Source of the DNA: an uncultured Oscillospiraceae bacterium
GTDB taxonomy: Bacteria > Bacillota > Clostridia > Oscillospirales > Oscillospiraceae
Direction: 5' to 3'
Assembly: GCA_948766235.1 (NCBI GenBank)
Contig: CAQCFX010000046.1
Span: 1 to 11,662, forward strand
Length of the DNA stretch: 11,662 bases
A program made the position numbers and the translations under genes. Shown here one piece after another: positions 1-4,734 of the stretch. Each line of letters begins with the position of its first letter. The first letter of the stretch is position 1. The notes under the pieces are model-generated. The model was not told the origin of the DNA. It ran no database searches and saw only the letters and a list, made by a program, of their open reading frames with translations.

Positions 1-666
1 GACGCGGCCGCCGGTCTCGGCAGCGTGCTTCTCGGCCAGCTTCTTGGCGCTGGTGCGCAGGGCCACCACGCCGCCCCGGGGTCCGGGCACCGCGCCGCGC
101 ACGGCGATGACGCCCAGCTCCTCGTCCACCTGGACCACGTCCAGGTTCATGACGGTGACCTGCTCGTTGCCCATCTGGCCCGCGCCGTTGTGTCCCTTGA
201 AGATGCGGGAGGGGTCGGTGCTGGAGCCCATGGAGCCGGAGTGGCGGTGGACGGGGCCGCCGCCGTGGGTGTTCTTCTGCACGTGGCCGCCGCAGCGCTT
301 CACCGCGCCCTGGTAGCCGTGGCCCTTGCTGATGCCGGTGATGTCCACCCGGTCGCCGGGGGCGAACACGGTGGCGGTGAGCTCGTCGCCCACGTTCAGC
401 TCGTCGGCCTTGTCCAGCTTGAACTCCTTGAGCACCCGCAGGCACTTGCCGGACTTCTTGCTGTGGCCCGCCTCGGGCTTGGACAGCTTCTTCTCCGGGA
501 CTTCATCGAAGCCCAGCTGAACGGCGGTGTAGCCGTCCTTTTCCTCGGTCTTCTTCTGCACCACGGTGCAGGGACCCGCCTGGATGACGGTGACCGGGAT
601 GACCTTACCGGCGTCGTCGAAGATTTGGGTCATACCCACCTTCTTGCCGATGATGGCCTTTTCCAT
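1..666 (-). CDS. rplC: 50S ribosomal protein L3 (partial, C-terminus beyond left edge)
   Basis: Ribosomal protein L3 is one of the first proteins to bind 23S rRNA and is needed for assembly of the peptidyl-transferase centre. Seen: 222 codons from the ATG at 664-666 to the window edge without a stop. The protein opens MEKAIIGKKVGMTQIF, the typical L3 N-terminus, and later has the conserved KGHGYQGAVKR loop and the HRHSGSMG(S)S..P.R(I)FKGHNGAGQMG segment that reaches toward the peptidyl-transferase centre. The start follows a strong AAGGAGG site (minus strand, about 7 nt before the ATG). Bacterial L3 is usually about 209 residues, so at 222 and still open this one carries a C-terminal extension. 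It is the second gene of the S10 operon, downstream of rpsJ, but separated from it by an unusually long gap of 249 bp that holds a structured repeat. Identity is certain; only the end is missing. Confidence 0.97.
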   Translation of the reverse strand, partial: MEKAIIGKKVGMTQIFDDAGKVIPVTVIQAGPCTVVQKKTEEKDGYTAVQLGFDEVPEKKLSKPEAGHSKKSGKCLRVLKEFKLDKADELNVGDELTATVFAPGDRVDITGISKGHGYQGAVKRCGGHVQKNTHGGGPVHRHSGSMGSSTDPSRIFKGHNGAGQMGNEQVTVMNLDVVQVDEELGVIAVRGAVPGPRGGVVALRTSAKKLAEKHAAETGGRV

Positions 667-790
667 GTGTATTCCTCCTTGTTAAGGTTATTGGTCGGGC
701 GAGGTGGCCATTGGGCTGCCATTGCTCGGCCGACATGACCCGTCCGCCTCAAAACGCGGCGGACTGCGGTACTGACTTGATTGGTACGCT
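667..790 (-). other. rpsJ-rplC intergenic spacer, gene-proximal half
   Basis: No gene is visible here. On the minus strand the spacer holds a hairpin with 7-bp arms GTCCGCC (742-748) and GGCGGAC (758-764), then the rplC ribosome binding site. No run of T follows the hairpin, so it does not look like a terminator, and I see no convincing internal promoter. rplC is therefore probably read through from the rpsJ promoter. Confidence 0.5.
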
Positions 791-893
791 GTTGTCACGC
801 CTCGCCTGTTCGCGACGCGCGGCTTCCCTCCGACTCGGGCTGGTCTTAGGCCGCTATGCGGCCCGCGCTCGCCCTCGCTCCGGTCCATCCGCG
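791..893 (-). repeat. Structured GC-rich intergenic repeat, copy A (in the S10 operon)
   Basis: Read on the minus strand this is the same element as the plus-strand stretch 9297-9400. The two share an identical 24-bp core (823-846 here, inverse of 9340-9363) beginning AGACCAGCCCGAGTCGG, preceded in both by GAGCGAGGGCGAGCG-like sequence (one mismatch). A hairpin of 6 bp with a 3-nt loop (849-854 / 858-863) sits before the core, where copy B has a 7-bp, 3-nt-loop hairpin of different sequence. The distal end has GGCGAGGCGTGACAA (792-806), which is identical in copy C at 1279-1293. The element lies within the rpsJ-rplC spacer and would be part of the operon transcript. I know no name for it. Confidence 0.75.
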
Positions 894-915
894 CTGCTCA
901 CGACGGCTCGGACGC

Positions 916-1230
916 TCAGAGTTTAATCTCAATGTCGACGCCTGCCGGCAGTTCCAGGCTCATCAGGGCCTCCACGGTCTTGGGGGAGGGCTTGATGACG
1001 TCGATGAGCCGCTTGTGGGTGCGGCGCTCGAACTGCTCCCGGGAGTCCTTGTTCACGTGGACGGAGCGAAGGATGGTGATGACCTCCTTCTTGGTGGGCA
1101 GGGGGATGGGGCCGGAGACTTCGGCGCCGCTGCGCTTGGCGGTGTCCACAATCTTCTCAGCGGCCTGGTCAATCAGCTGATGGTCGTAGGCCTTCAGCCG
1201 GATGCGAATCATTTCTTTCTGAGCTGCCAT
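916..1230 (-). CDS. rpsJ: 30S ribosomal protein S10
   Basis: S10 is a small-subunit protein of the 30S head; with NusB it also joins the antitermination complex on rRNA transcripts. Seen: 104 residues, the usual length (about 102-105), with the family landmarks IRIRLKAYDH near residue 8, PIPLPTKKE near residue 42, the RSVHVNKDSREQFE region at about 55-68 and RTHKRLIDV after it. The end ELPAGVDIEIKL is typical. The ATG at 1228-1230 follows an AAGGAGG site 6 nt upstream. It is the first gene of the S10 operon, as in most Firmicutes in which tuf is not directly linked, with rplC next. Its long upstream leader (about 415 nt) suggests control at the level of RNA structure, which is inference. Confidence 0.98.
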   Translation of the reverse strand: MAAQKEMIRIRLKAYDHQLIDQAAEKIVDTAKRSGAEVSGPIPLPTKKEVITILRSVHVNKDSREQFERRTHKRLIDVIKPSPKTVEALMSLELPAGVDIEIKL

Positions 1231-1277
1231 TGTTTTTCCTCCTTGACATACGAAGTTGACGTAAATGGAACTGCGTC

Positions 1278-1365
1278 CTTGTCACGCCTCGCCGCGTCGT
1301 CACAAAGTCCGCTCCGCTTTGCTTCCGCCTACGGCGAAAGCTACGCTGCGCTTCCTTGCTCCTCC
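1278..1365 (-). repeat. Structured GC-rich intergenic repeat, copy C (S10 leader)
   Basis: On the minus strand this begins GGAGCAAGGAAGCGCAGCG and carries a 9-bp hairpin with a 3-nt loop (1321-1329 / 1333-1341), then GCGGAGCGGAC and ends in GGCGAGGCGTGACAA (1279-1293), identical to 792-806 of copy A. On the minus strand all nine pairs of the hairpin form (one G.T wobble), while on the plus strand that pair becomes a C.A mismatch. This fits a function as RNA in the ribosomal transcript. It is more diverged than copies A and B, which share their central core. Confidence 0.6.
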
Positions 1366-1368
1366 TCC

Positions 1369-1409
1369 CCGAACGGAACCCGCTTCGCTGGGCTTCCGTT
1401 CGGTTTTTT
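1369..1409 (+). terminator. Strong intrinsic terminator, antisense to the S10 leader
   Basis: Arms CCGAACGGAA (1369-1378) and TTCCGTTCGG (1394-1403) pair perfectly over 10 bp, with three further CCC/GGG pairs inside, and are followed by six T (1404-1409). It works only for plus-strand transcription, since the minus side of the stem is followed by GGGGAGG. No plus-strand gene lies upstream of it in the window, so it probably stops antisense transcripts entering or leaving the S10 leader, or travelled with a repeat. Confidence 0.65.
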
Positions 1410-1485
1410 GGAACGGCGGCTCGGTCGCTTCTTCGTACGGTGAGAATCTCAATACACGTTTCCGTGCGTATCACTCCCCGGCATG

Positions 1486-1514
1486 AATAAAACCGGCGCA
1501 ACACATGGCCGGTT
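1486..1514 (-). terminator. Terminator-like hairpin in the S10 leader (possible attenuator)
   Basis: On the minus strand AACCGGC (1508-1514) pairs with GCCGGTT (1491-1497) around a 10-nt loop and runs into TTATT. The stem lies about 130 nt after the expected start site and 260 nt before rpsJ, so it could work as an attenuator. The preceding GGGTAGAACC could pair with part of the stem as an alternative fold. The T tract is interrupted by one A, so efficiency is uncertain. Confidence 0.4.
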
Positions 1515-1652
1515 CTACCCACCCAAGGCGATATACGCCGTGGAATGAGTCTCTCAGCCGCCCGATCTTACGGACATACTCCGCGGAAGTTACCTCGCTT
1601 GCGCGAGCAATCTCCCGCATCATCGCAGTGCGCCCTTGACAGGCGCTTGATT

Positions 1653-1682
1653 ATTGTACAACAGGGCCCTATAGAAAGTCAA
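1653..1682 (-). promoter_or_regulatory. Promoter of the S10 operon
   Basis: On the minus strand the -35 box TTGACT (1677-1682) and the -10 box TACAAT (1653-1658) are 18 bp apart. An A/T-rich tract (AAAAAATT) directly upstream of the -35 box resembles an UP element, as expected for a highly expressed ribosomal operon. The expected start site is near 1646. Confidence 0.75.
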
Positions 1683-1761
1683 GAATTTTTTGTTCAAATC
1701 CCAAAGTTTTTTCACGGTTTTGGGTTTTTTCTTTCCATGCGTCCTGTGCAACATGAACAAC

Positions 1762-1793
1762 AAGAACCTTCCCCTTAAAGAGGGAAGGTTCTT
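1762..1793 (-). terminator. Terminator hairpin downstream of proS
   Basis: AAGAACCTTCCC (1762-1773) and its exact complement (1782-1793) form a 12-bp perfect stem with an 8-nt loop. On the minus strand it is followed by GTTGTTC, a poor T tract, so it is either a weak terminator or aided by the upstream repeat. It lies between the proS stop and the S10 promoter and is the only good candidate for ending proS transcription. Confidence 0.55.
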
Positions 1794-1821
1794 CATAACA
1801 GATTCAGGTGGAAAAAAGATT

Positions 1822-1897
1822 GCAGGGGCAGACATTGTCCGCCCGCAGCCGAGTGATGCGTCCGCCGACCAACGGGCGCACAATGCGCCCCCTACAA
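1822..1897. repeat. Palindromic MITE-like intergenic repeat
   Basis: The 76-bp element starts GCAGGGGCAGAC and ends GCGCCCCCTAC, so the ends are imperfect inverted repeats (GYAGGGG / CCCCTAC type). Each half is itself a hairpin: GGGC.GAC-ATT-GTC.GCCC on the left and GGGCGC-ACAAT-GCGCCC on the right. Elements of this form, with GTAGGGGC termini and GC-rich twin hairpins, are in my memory common between genes of gut Clostridia; this is recognition by pattern, not a database match. It lies 8 bp from the proS stop codon. Confidence 0.6.
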
Positions 1898-1905
1898 ATG
1901 CTTTT

Positions 1906-3348
1906 TTAATACGCCACGCCCCAGTACACCATATGCTTGGCGGGCTTGCCGCAGCAGGCGCACACGTCGCCCAAACGCTCCTGCTCAAAGGGGATGCACC
2001 GGGAGGATACCCCGGCCTCCTCCTTCATCTTCAGCTCGCACGCCTGGTCGCCGCACCACATGGTCTTGGCGAAGCCGCCCTGACTCTCCATCTTCTCCTT
2101 AACCTCGGCCAGGGTGGCGCAGGCGTAGGTATTGTCCTCCAGGTTTTTCTTGGCCCGCTGGTAAAGCCCGGTGTGGATGTCCTCCAGCATTTTGTTCACG
2201 GTGTCCTCAACGCCGTCCAGGGACACGAAGGACTTCTCCCCGCTGTCCCGGCGCACCAGCACGCACTGGTTTTTCTCCATATCCTTGGGACCCAGCTCCA
2301 GGCGCAGGGGCACACCCTTCATCTCGTACTCGGCGAACTTCCAGCCAGGGGAGTTGTCGGAGGCGTCCATCTTCACCCGGAAGCCCGCCTTTTGCAGCCG
2401 CTCCACGACGGCTTCGTTGGCCTCGATGACCCCCTCCTTGTGCTGGGCCACGGGGATGACGATGACCTGGATGGGGGCCACCTTGGGCGGGAGCACCAGC
2501 CCCCGGTTGTCGCCATGGGTCATGATGACGCCGCCGATGGTGCGGGTGGTAATGCCCCAGGAGGTCTCAAAGGGGGTGGCCTGCTTGTTGCTCTTGTCCG
2601 CGAAGGAGATGCCGAAAGCCCGGGCAAACCCGTCCCCGAAGTAGTGGCTGGTGCCGTTCTGGAGGGCTTTCTTGTCGTGCATCATGCACTCGATGGTGTA
2701 GGTGCGCTCCGCCCCGGCGAACTTTTCCTTGTCGGTCTTCATGCCCATCACCACCGGCATGGCCAGCACATCCTCGCACAGCTCGGCGTAAATGCGGTGC
2801 ATCCGCTCCGTCTCCTCAATGGCCTCCTCGGCAGTGGCGTGGAGGGTATGGCCCTCCTGCCACAAAAACTCCCGGTGGCGCAGGAAGGGCCGGGTGGTCT
2901 TTTCCCAGCGCAGCACACTGCACCACTGGTTGTAGAGCATGGGCAGGTCGCGCCAGGAGTGGACGATGTCGGCCCAGTGGTCGCAGAACAGGGTCTCCGA
3001 CGTGGGGCGGATACACATACGCTCGTCCAGCTTCTCGCTGCCGCCGCAGGTCACCCATGCGCACTCGGGGGCAAAGCCCTCCACATGGTCCTTCTCCTTC
3101 TGGAGCAAAGACTCGGGGATGAGCATGGGCATGGCCACGTTGGTATGCCCCGTCTCCTTGAAGCGCCGGTCCAGATACGCCTGAATATTCTCCCAGATGG
3201 CGTAGCCATAGGGACGGAGAATGAACATCCCCTTGGTCTTGGTATAGCCGATGAGCTCCGCCTTGGTGCACACGTCGGTGTACCACTGGGCGAAGTCCAC
3301 GTCCATGTCGGTAATCTGGCTGACCTGCTTATTCTTATCCTGTGCCAT
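1906..3348 (-). CDS. proS: Prolyl-tRNA synthetase, archaeal/eukaryote-like short type
   Basis: Charges tRNA-Pro with proline in the cytoplasm. Seen: 480 residues, the length of the type without the inserted editing domain. Class II motif 1 lies at about 40-80 (GMFILRPYGYAIWE...MPMLIPESLL), the motif 2 region at about 150-170 (TTRPFLRHREFLWQEGHT) and motif 3 at about 271-292 (IGGVIMTHGDNRGL). An anticodon-binding domain follows from about 293. The C-terminal domain has cysteines 432, 437, 463 and 466 placed as a zinc site and the protein ends in Tyr-480, both usual for this type. The ATG at 3346-3348 has AAAGGGTG about 8 nt upstream. It is a single-gene unit with its own promoter. Free-standing proline-deacylating proteins often accompany this type in bacteria, but none is in the window. 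Confidence 0.96.
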   Translation of the reverse strand: MAQDKNKQVSQITDMDVDFAQWYTDVCTKAELIGYTKTKGMFILRPYGYAIWENIQAYLDRRFKETGHTNVAMPMLIPESLLQKEKDHVEGFAPECAWVTCGGSEKLDERMCIRPTSETLFCDHWADIVHSWRDLPMLYNQWCSVLRWEKTTRPFLRHREFLWQEGHTLHATAEEAIEETERMHRIYAELCEDVLAMPVVMGMKTDKEKFAGAERTYTIECMMHDKKALQNGTSHYFGDGFARAFGISFADKSNKQATPFETSWGITTRTIGGVIMTHGDNRGLVLPPKVAPIQVIVIPVAQHKEGVIEANEAVVERLQKAGFRVKMDASDNSPGWKFAEYEMKGVPLRLELGPKDMEKNQCVLVRRDSGEKSFVSLDGVEDTVNKMLEDIHTGLYQRAKKNLEDNTYACATLAEVKEKMESQGGFAKTMWCGDQACELKMKEEAGVSSRCIPFEQERLGDVCACCGKPAKHMVYWGVAY

Positions 3349-3388
3349 ATCGTTTCACCCTTTGACTGATAATGTGGGATTTTTTCCA

Positions 3389-3430
3389 TATCCTAATCAG
3401 GCGGTAGGATTCCCCACCCAATTTAGGATA
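3389..3430 (-). promoter_or_regulatory. Hairpin in the short proS leader
   Basis: TATCCTAA (3389-3396) and TTAGGATA (3423-3430) form an 8-bp perfect stem at the very start of the predicted proS transcript. Inside it, on the minus strand, GGTGGG and TCCTACC can form a second stem. The leader is about 80 nt, too short for a T-box and without a visible specifier, so its role is open (mRNA stability or local control). Confidence 0.45.
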
Positions 3431-3432
3431 AT

Positions 3433-3461
3433 ATTGTATTGCCAAAGCATCAAAAAGTCAA
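3433..3461 (-). promoter_or_regulatory. Promoter of proS
   Basis: On the minus strand the -35 box TTGACT (3456-3461) and the -10 box TACAAT (3433-3438) are 17 bp apart. Both boxes are identical to those of the S10 promoter. The expected start site is near 3426, giving a leader of about 78 nt. Confidence 0.75.
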
Positions 3462-3490
3462 GAGGAAAGCCCATCCCCCTTTCCTCTTTT
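3460..3490 (+). terminator. Terminator-like hairpin in front of the recombinase gene
   Basis: AAGAGGAAAG (3460-3469) pairs perfectly over 10 bp with CTTTCCTCTT (3479-3488) around a 9-nt loop, and two more T follow (3487-3490 are all T). It ends 43 nt before the recombinase start codon, so plus-strand transcripts would meet it in the leader. Its left arm also overlaps the proS -35 box. It could act as an attenuator for the recombinase, or insulate the divergent gene pair. Confidence 0.4.
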
Positions 3491-3533
3491 CCCGCTTGGC
3501 AAACCGACATAGAAAGAAAAGGAGCTGTTCACC

Positions 3534-4589
3534 ATGTCTTATTCCCGCATTCCCTCCAGCCGCGTCACCCTGCGCCCGCTGCCCGTCCCGGCGGCGCGTC
3601 CCTCCCATCCTCTCCCTCCTGTCCGAAGTTCAATTACCCTGGCACAATGGCTGGAGCTGTGGATGGAATCGGAAATCGAACCCCGCCGGGCGGACACCAC
3701 CATCGGCGGCTACCGCAACATCATCCGGCGCCACCTCGTCCCCGCTTTGGGAACGGTGAAGCTGTCCGCCCTCACCCCCGAGCACATCAACGGCTACTAC
3801 CGCTGGCTGTCTGTCGAGCGCGCCCTCTCCCCCAACACCATCCGCAAACACCACATCCTGCTCAACACCGCGCTGAACTGGGCCTGCCGCCAGGGCGCGC
3901 TGGACGCCAACCCCGTCCGGCGCGCCGCCCCGCCCCGGGCCACCTCCTCCGACGCGGTGTACTACACCCCCTCCCGCCTGGACCGCCTGCTGCGGGAGGT
4001 GGAGGGCCATCCCCTGGAGCTGCCTGTCAAGCTGGCCTGCTTTCTGGGCCTGCGCCGGGGGGAGATTCTGGGTTTGCGCTGGCGGGACGTGGAGCTTCAA
4101 ACCGGCCTTGTGTCCGTGCGGCGCACCCGCACGGCGGTGGGCTACCGCGTGGTGGAAAAGCCGCCCAAAACCGACGGCAGCGCCCGCACCCTGTCCATTG
4201 TGTCCCTGAACGACCTGCTGGCCCTGCTTCGGAATCTTTTGGCGTCCCGGCGGCGGGCCGGCTTCCCCTGCGGCCCGGACGACTATTTGGTGCTGGACGC
4301 CGCCGGCCGCCCCTGGCACCCCAACGTGCTCTCCGCCGTCCTGGCCGATTTCGTGGCTCAGCGCCGCCTGCCTTCCATCACCTTTCACGGCCTTCGCCAC
4401 ACCTTCGCCAGCGTGGCCAACAGCGTCCGGGTGCCTATGTATCAGATTAGCCGGGCCATGGGTCACAGCAGCCCCAGCGTCACCCAGCGCATCTATACCC
4501 ACCTGTTTGACCAAACCCACGGGGAGGTGCTGGCCGCGGTGGCACAGGCCATCGTCGAGGCAGGCTCCACATCCCTCGCTTCCGTCTGA
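3534..4589 (+). CDS. Tyrosine recombinase (phage-integrase family)
   Basis: Catalyses site-specific DNA strand exchange through a 3'-phosphotyrosyl intermediate. Seen: 351 residues. An arginine/proline-rich lead of about 33 residues is followed by a core-binding (SAM-like) domain at about 34-128 (SITLAQWLELWM...NALNWA type) and the catalytic domain at about 142-330. The active-site set is complete: Arg-174 (LGLRRGEILGLRW), a beta-hairpin Lys-212 (PPKTDGS.R), His-285 and Arg-288 (FHGLRHTFAS), His-311 (MGHSS) and the nucleophile Tyr-321 (RIYTHL). The ATG at 3534 follows AAGGAG 9 nt upstream. No AP2-like arm-binding domain, excisionase or relaxase gene is adjacent, so this is either a remnant of an integrated element or a resident recombinase. 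It is not close to XerC/XerD by eye. A direct repeat overlaps its stop codon. Base composition resembles its neighbours, so recent arrival is not evident. Confidence 0.93.
   Translation: MSYSRIPSSRVTLRPLPVPAARPSHPLPPVRSSITLAQWLELWMESEIEPRRADTTIGGYRNIIRRHLVPALGTVKLSALTPEHINGYYRWLSVERALSPNTIRKHHILLNTALNWACRQGALDANPVRRAAPPRATSSDAVYYTPSRLDRLLREVEGHPLELPVKLACFLGLRRGEILGLRWRDVELQTGLVSVRRTRTAVGYRVVEKPPKTDGSARTLSIVSLNDLLALLRNLLASRRRAGFPCGPDDYLVLDAAGRPWHPNVLSAVLADFVAQRRLPSITFHGLRHTFASVANSVRVPMYQISRAMGHSSPSVTQRIYTHLFDQTHGEVLAAVAQAIVEAGSTSLASV
4564..4589 (+). repeat. 26-bp direct repeat, copy 1 (overlaps recombinase stop codon)
   Basis: The sequence from GCTCCACATCCCTCG to CCGTCTGA is perfectly repeated at 4671-4696. 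With one mismatch the match extends 5 bp upstream (GGCA then G/A). The TGA at its end is the stop codon of the recombinase. Together the copies bracket 81 bp that hold the hairpin at 4625-4655. Confidence 0.85.
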
Positions 4590-4624
4590 CGACGAAAGCT
4601 CTCTCGTTCCGCTGCCTCTCCTCT

Positions 4625-4655
4625 CCCCGCAAAGCCTCAGGCCAGCTTTGCGGGG
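4625..4655 (+). terminator. Hairpin after the recombinase gene, probable terminator
   Basis: CCCCGCAAAG (4625-4634) and CTTTGCGGGG (4646-4655) make a 10-bp perfect stem around an 11-nt loop. The tail is TCCCCCTTG, poor in T, so termination may be partial. It lies between the two copies of the direct repeat. Confidence 0.45.
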
Positions 4656-4670
4656 TCCCCCTTGTGGCAA

Positions 4671-4696
4671 GCTCCACATCCCTCGCTTCCGTCTGA
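4671..4696 (+). repeat. 26-bp direct repeat, copy 2
   Basis: Exact second copy of 4564-4589, 107 bp downstream in the same orientation. It ends 3 bp before the T tract of the terminator of the minus-strand kinase-like gene. Confidence 0.85.
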
Positions 4697-4699
4697 GGC

Positions 4700-4730
4700 A
4701 AAAGGCGGGACGGCATTCCGCCGTCCCGCC
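4700..4730 (-). terminator. Terminator of the kinase-like gene
   Basis: GGCGGGACGGC (4704-4714) and GCCGTCCCGCC (4720-4730) form an 11-bp perfect stem with a 5-nt loop, 4 bp beyond the stop codon. On the minus strand it is followed by TTTT. The plus side is followed by AAATTTATT, so some effect on plus-strand transcripts is possible. Confidence 0.75.
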
Positions 4731-4734
4731 AAAT

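Larger units (their letters stand above)
1231..1646 (-). promoter_or_regulatory. S10 operon 5' leader with multiple hairpins
   Basis: Between the rpsJ promoter (start site expected near 1646) and the rpsJ ATG lies a leader of about 415 nt without any convincing gene. In transcript order I see these hairpins: GCGCC/GGCGC at 1630-1646; CTCGC-GCAA-GCGAG at 1594-1607, a GNRA tetraloop; CCA.GGCG-TATAT-CGCC.TGG at 1523-1543; a terminator-like stem at 1486-1514; a stem with a GAAA tetraloop at about 1453-1473; and then repeat copy C. This build suits an autoregulatory ribosomal-protein leader (L4 regulates the S10 operon in E. coli), but I cannot match it to a described Firmicute family. Confidence 0.45.

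Noticed and set aside
1700..1730. Plus-strand terminator CCCAAA...TTTGGG followed by T6
   Set aside because: Only six A/T-rich-flanked pairs with a long loop, lying just upstream of the S10 promoter; more likely the A/T-rich UP region of that promoter. Not listed as a feature.
1690..3369. A 559-codon plus-strand frame opposite proS
   Set aside because: Same artefact; proS is unmistakable on the minus strand and this product is His/Leu/Gly-rich without motifs.
3349..3430. T-box riboswitch upstream of proS
   Set aside because: GGGTGGGG and ACCGCC recall parts of a T-box, but the leader is about 78 nt, with no specifier stem and no terminator.
4480..4716. Minus-strand frame across the direct repeat after the recombinase
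   Set aside because: It spans the hairpin and both repeat copies, overlaps the recombinase gene and has no domain or ribosome binding site.
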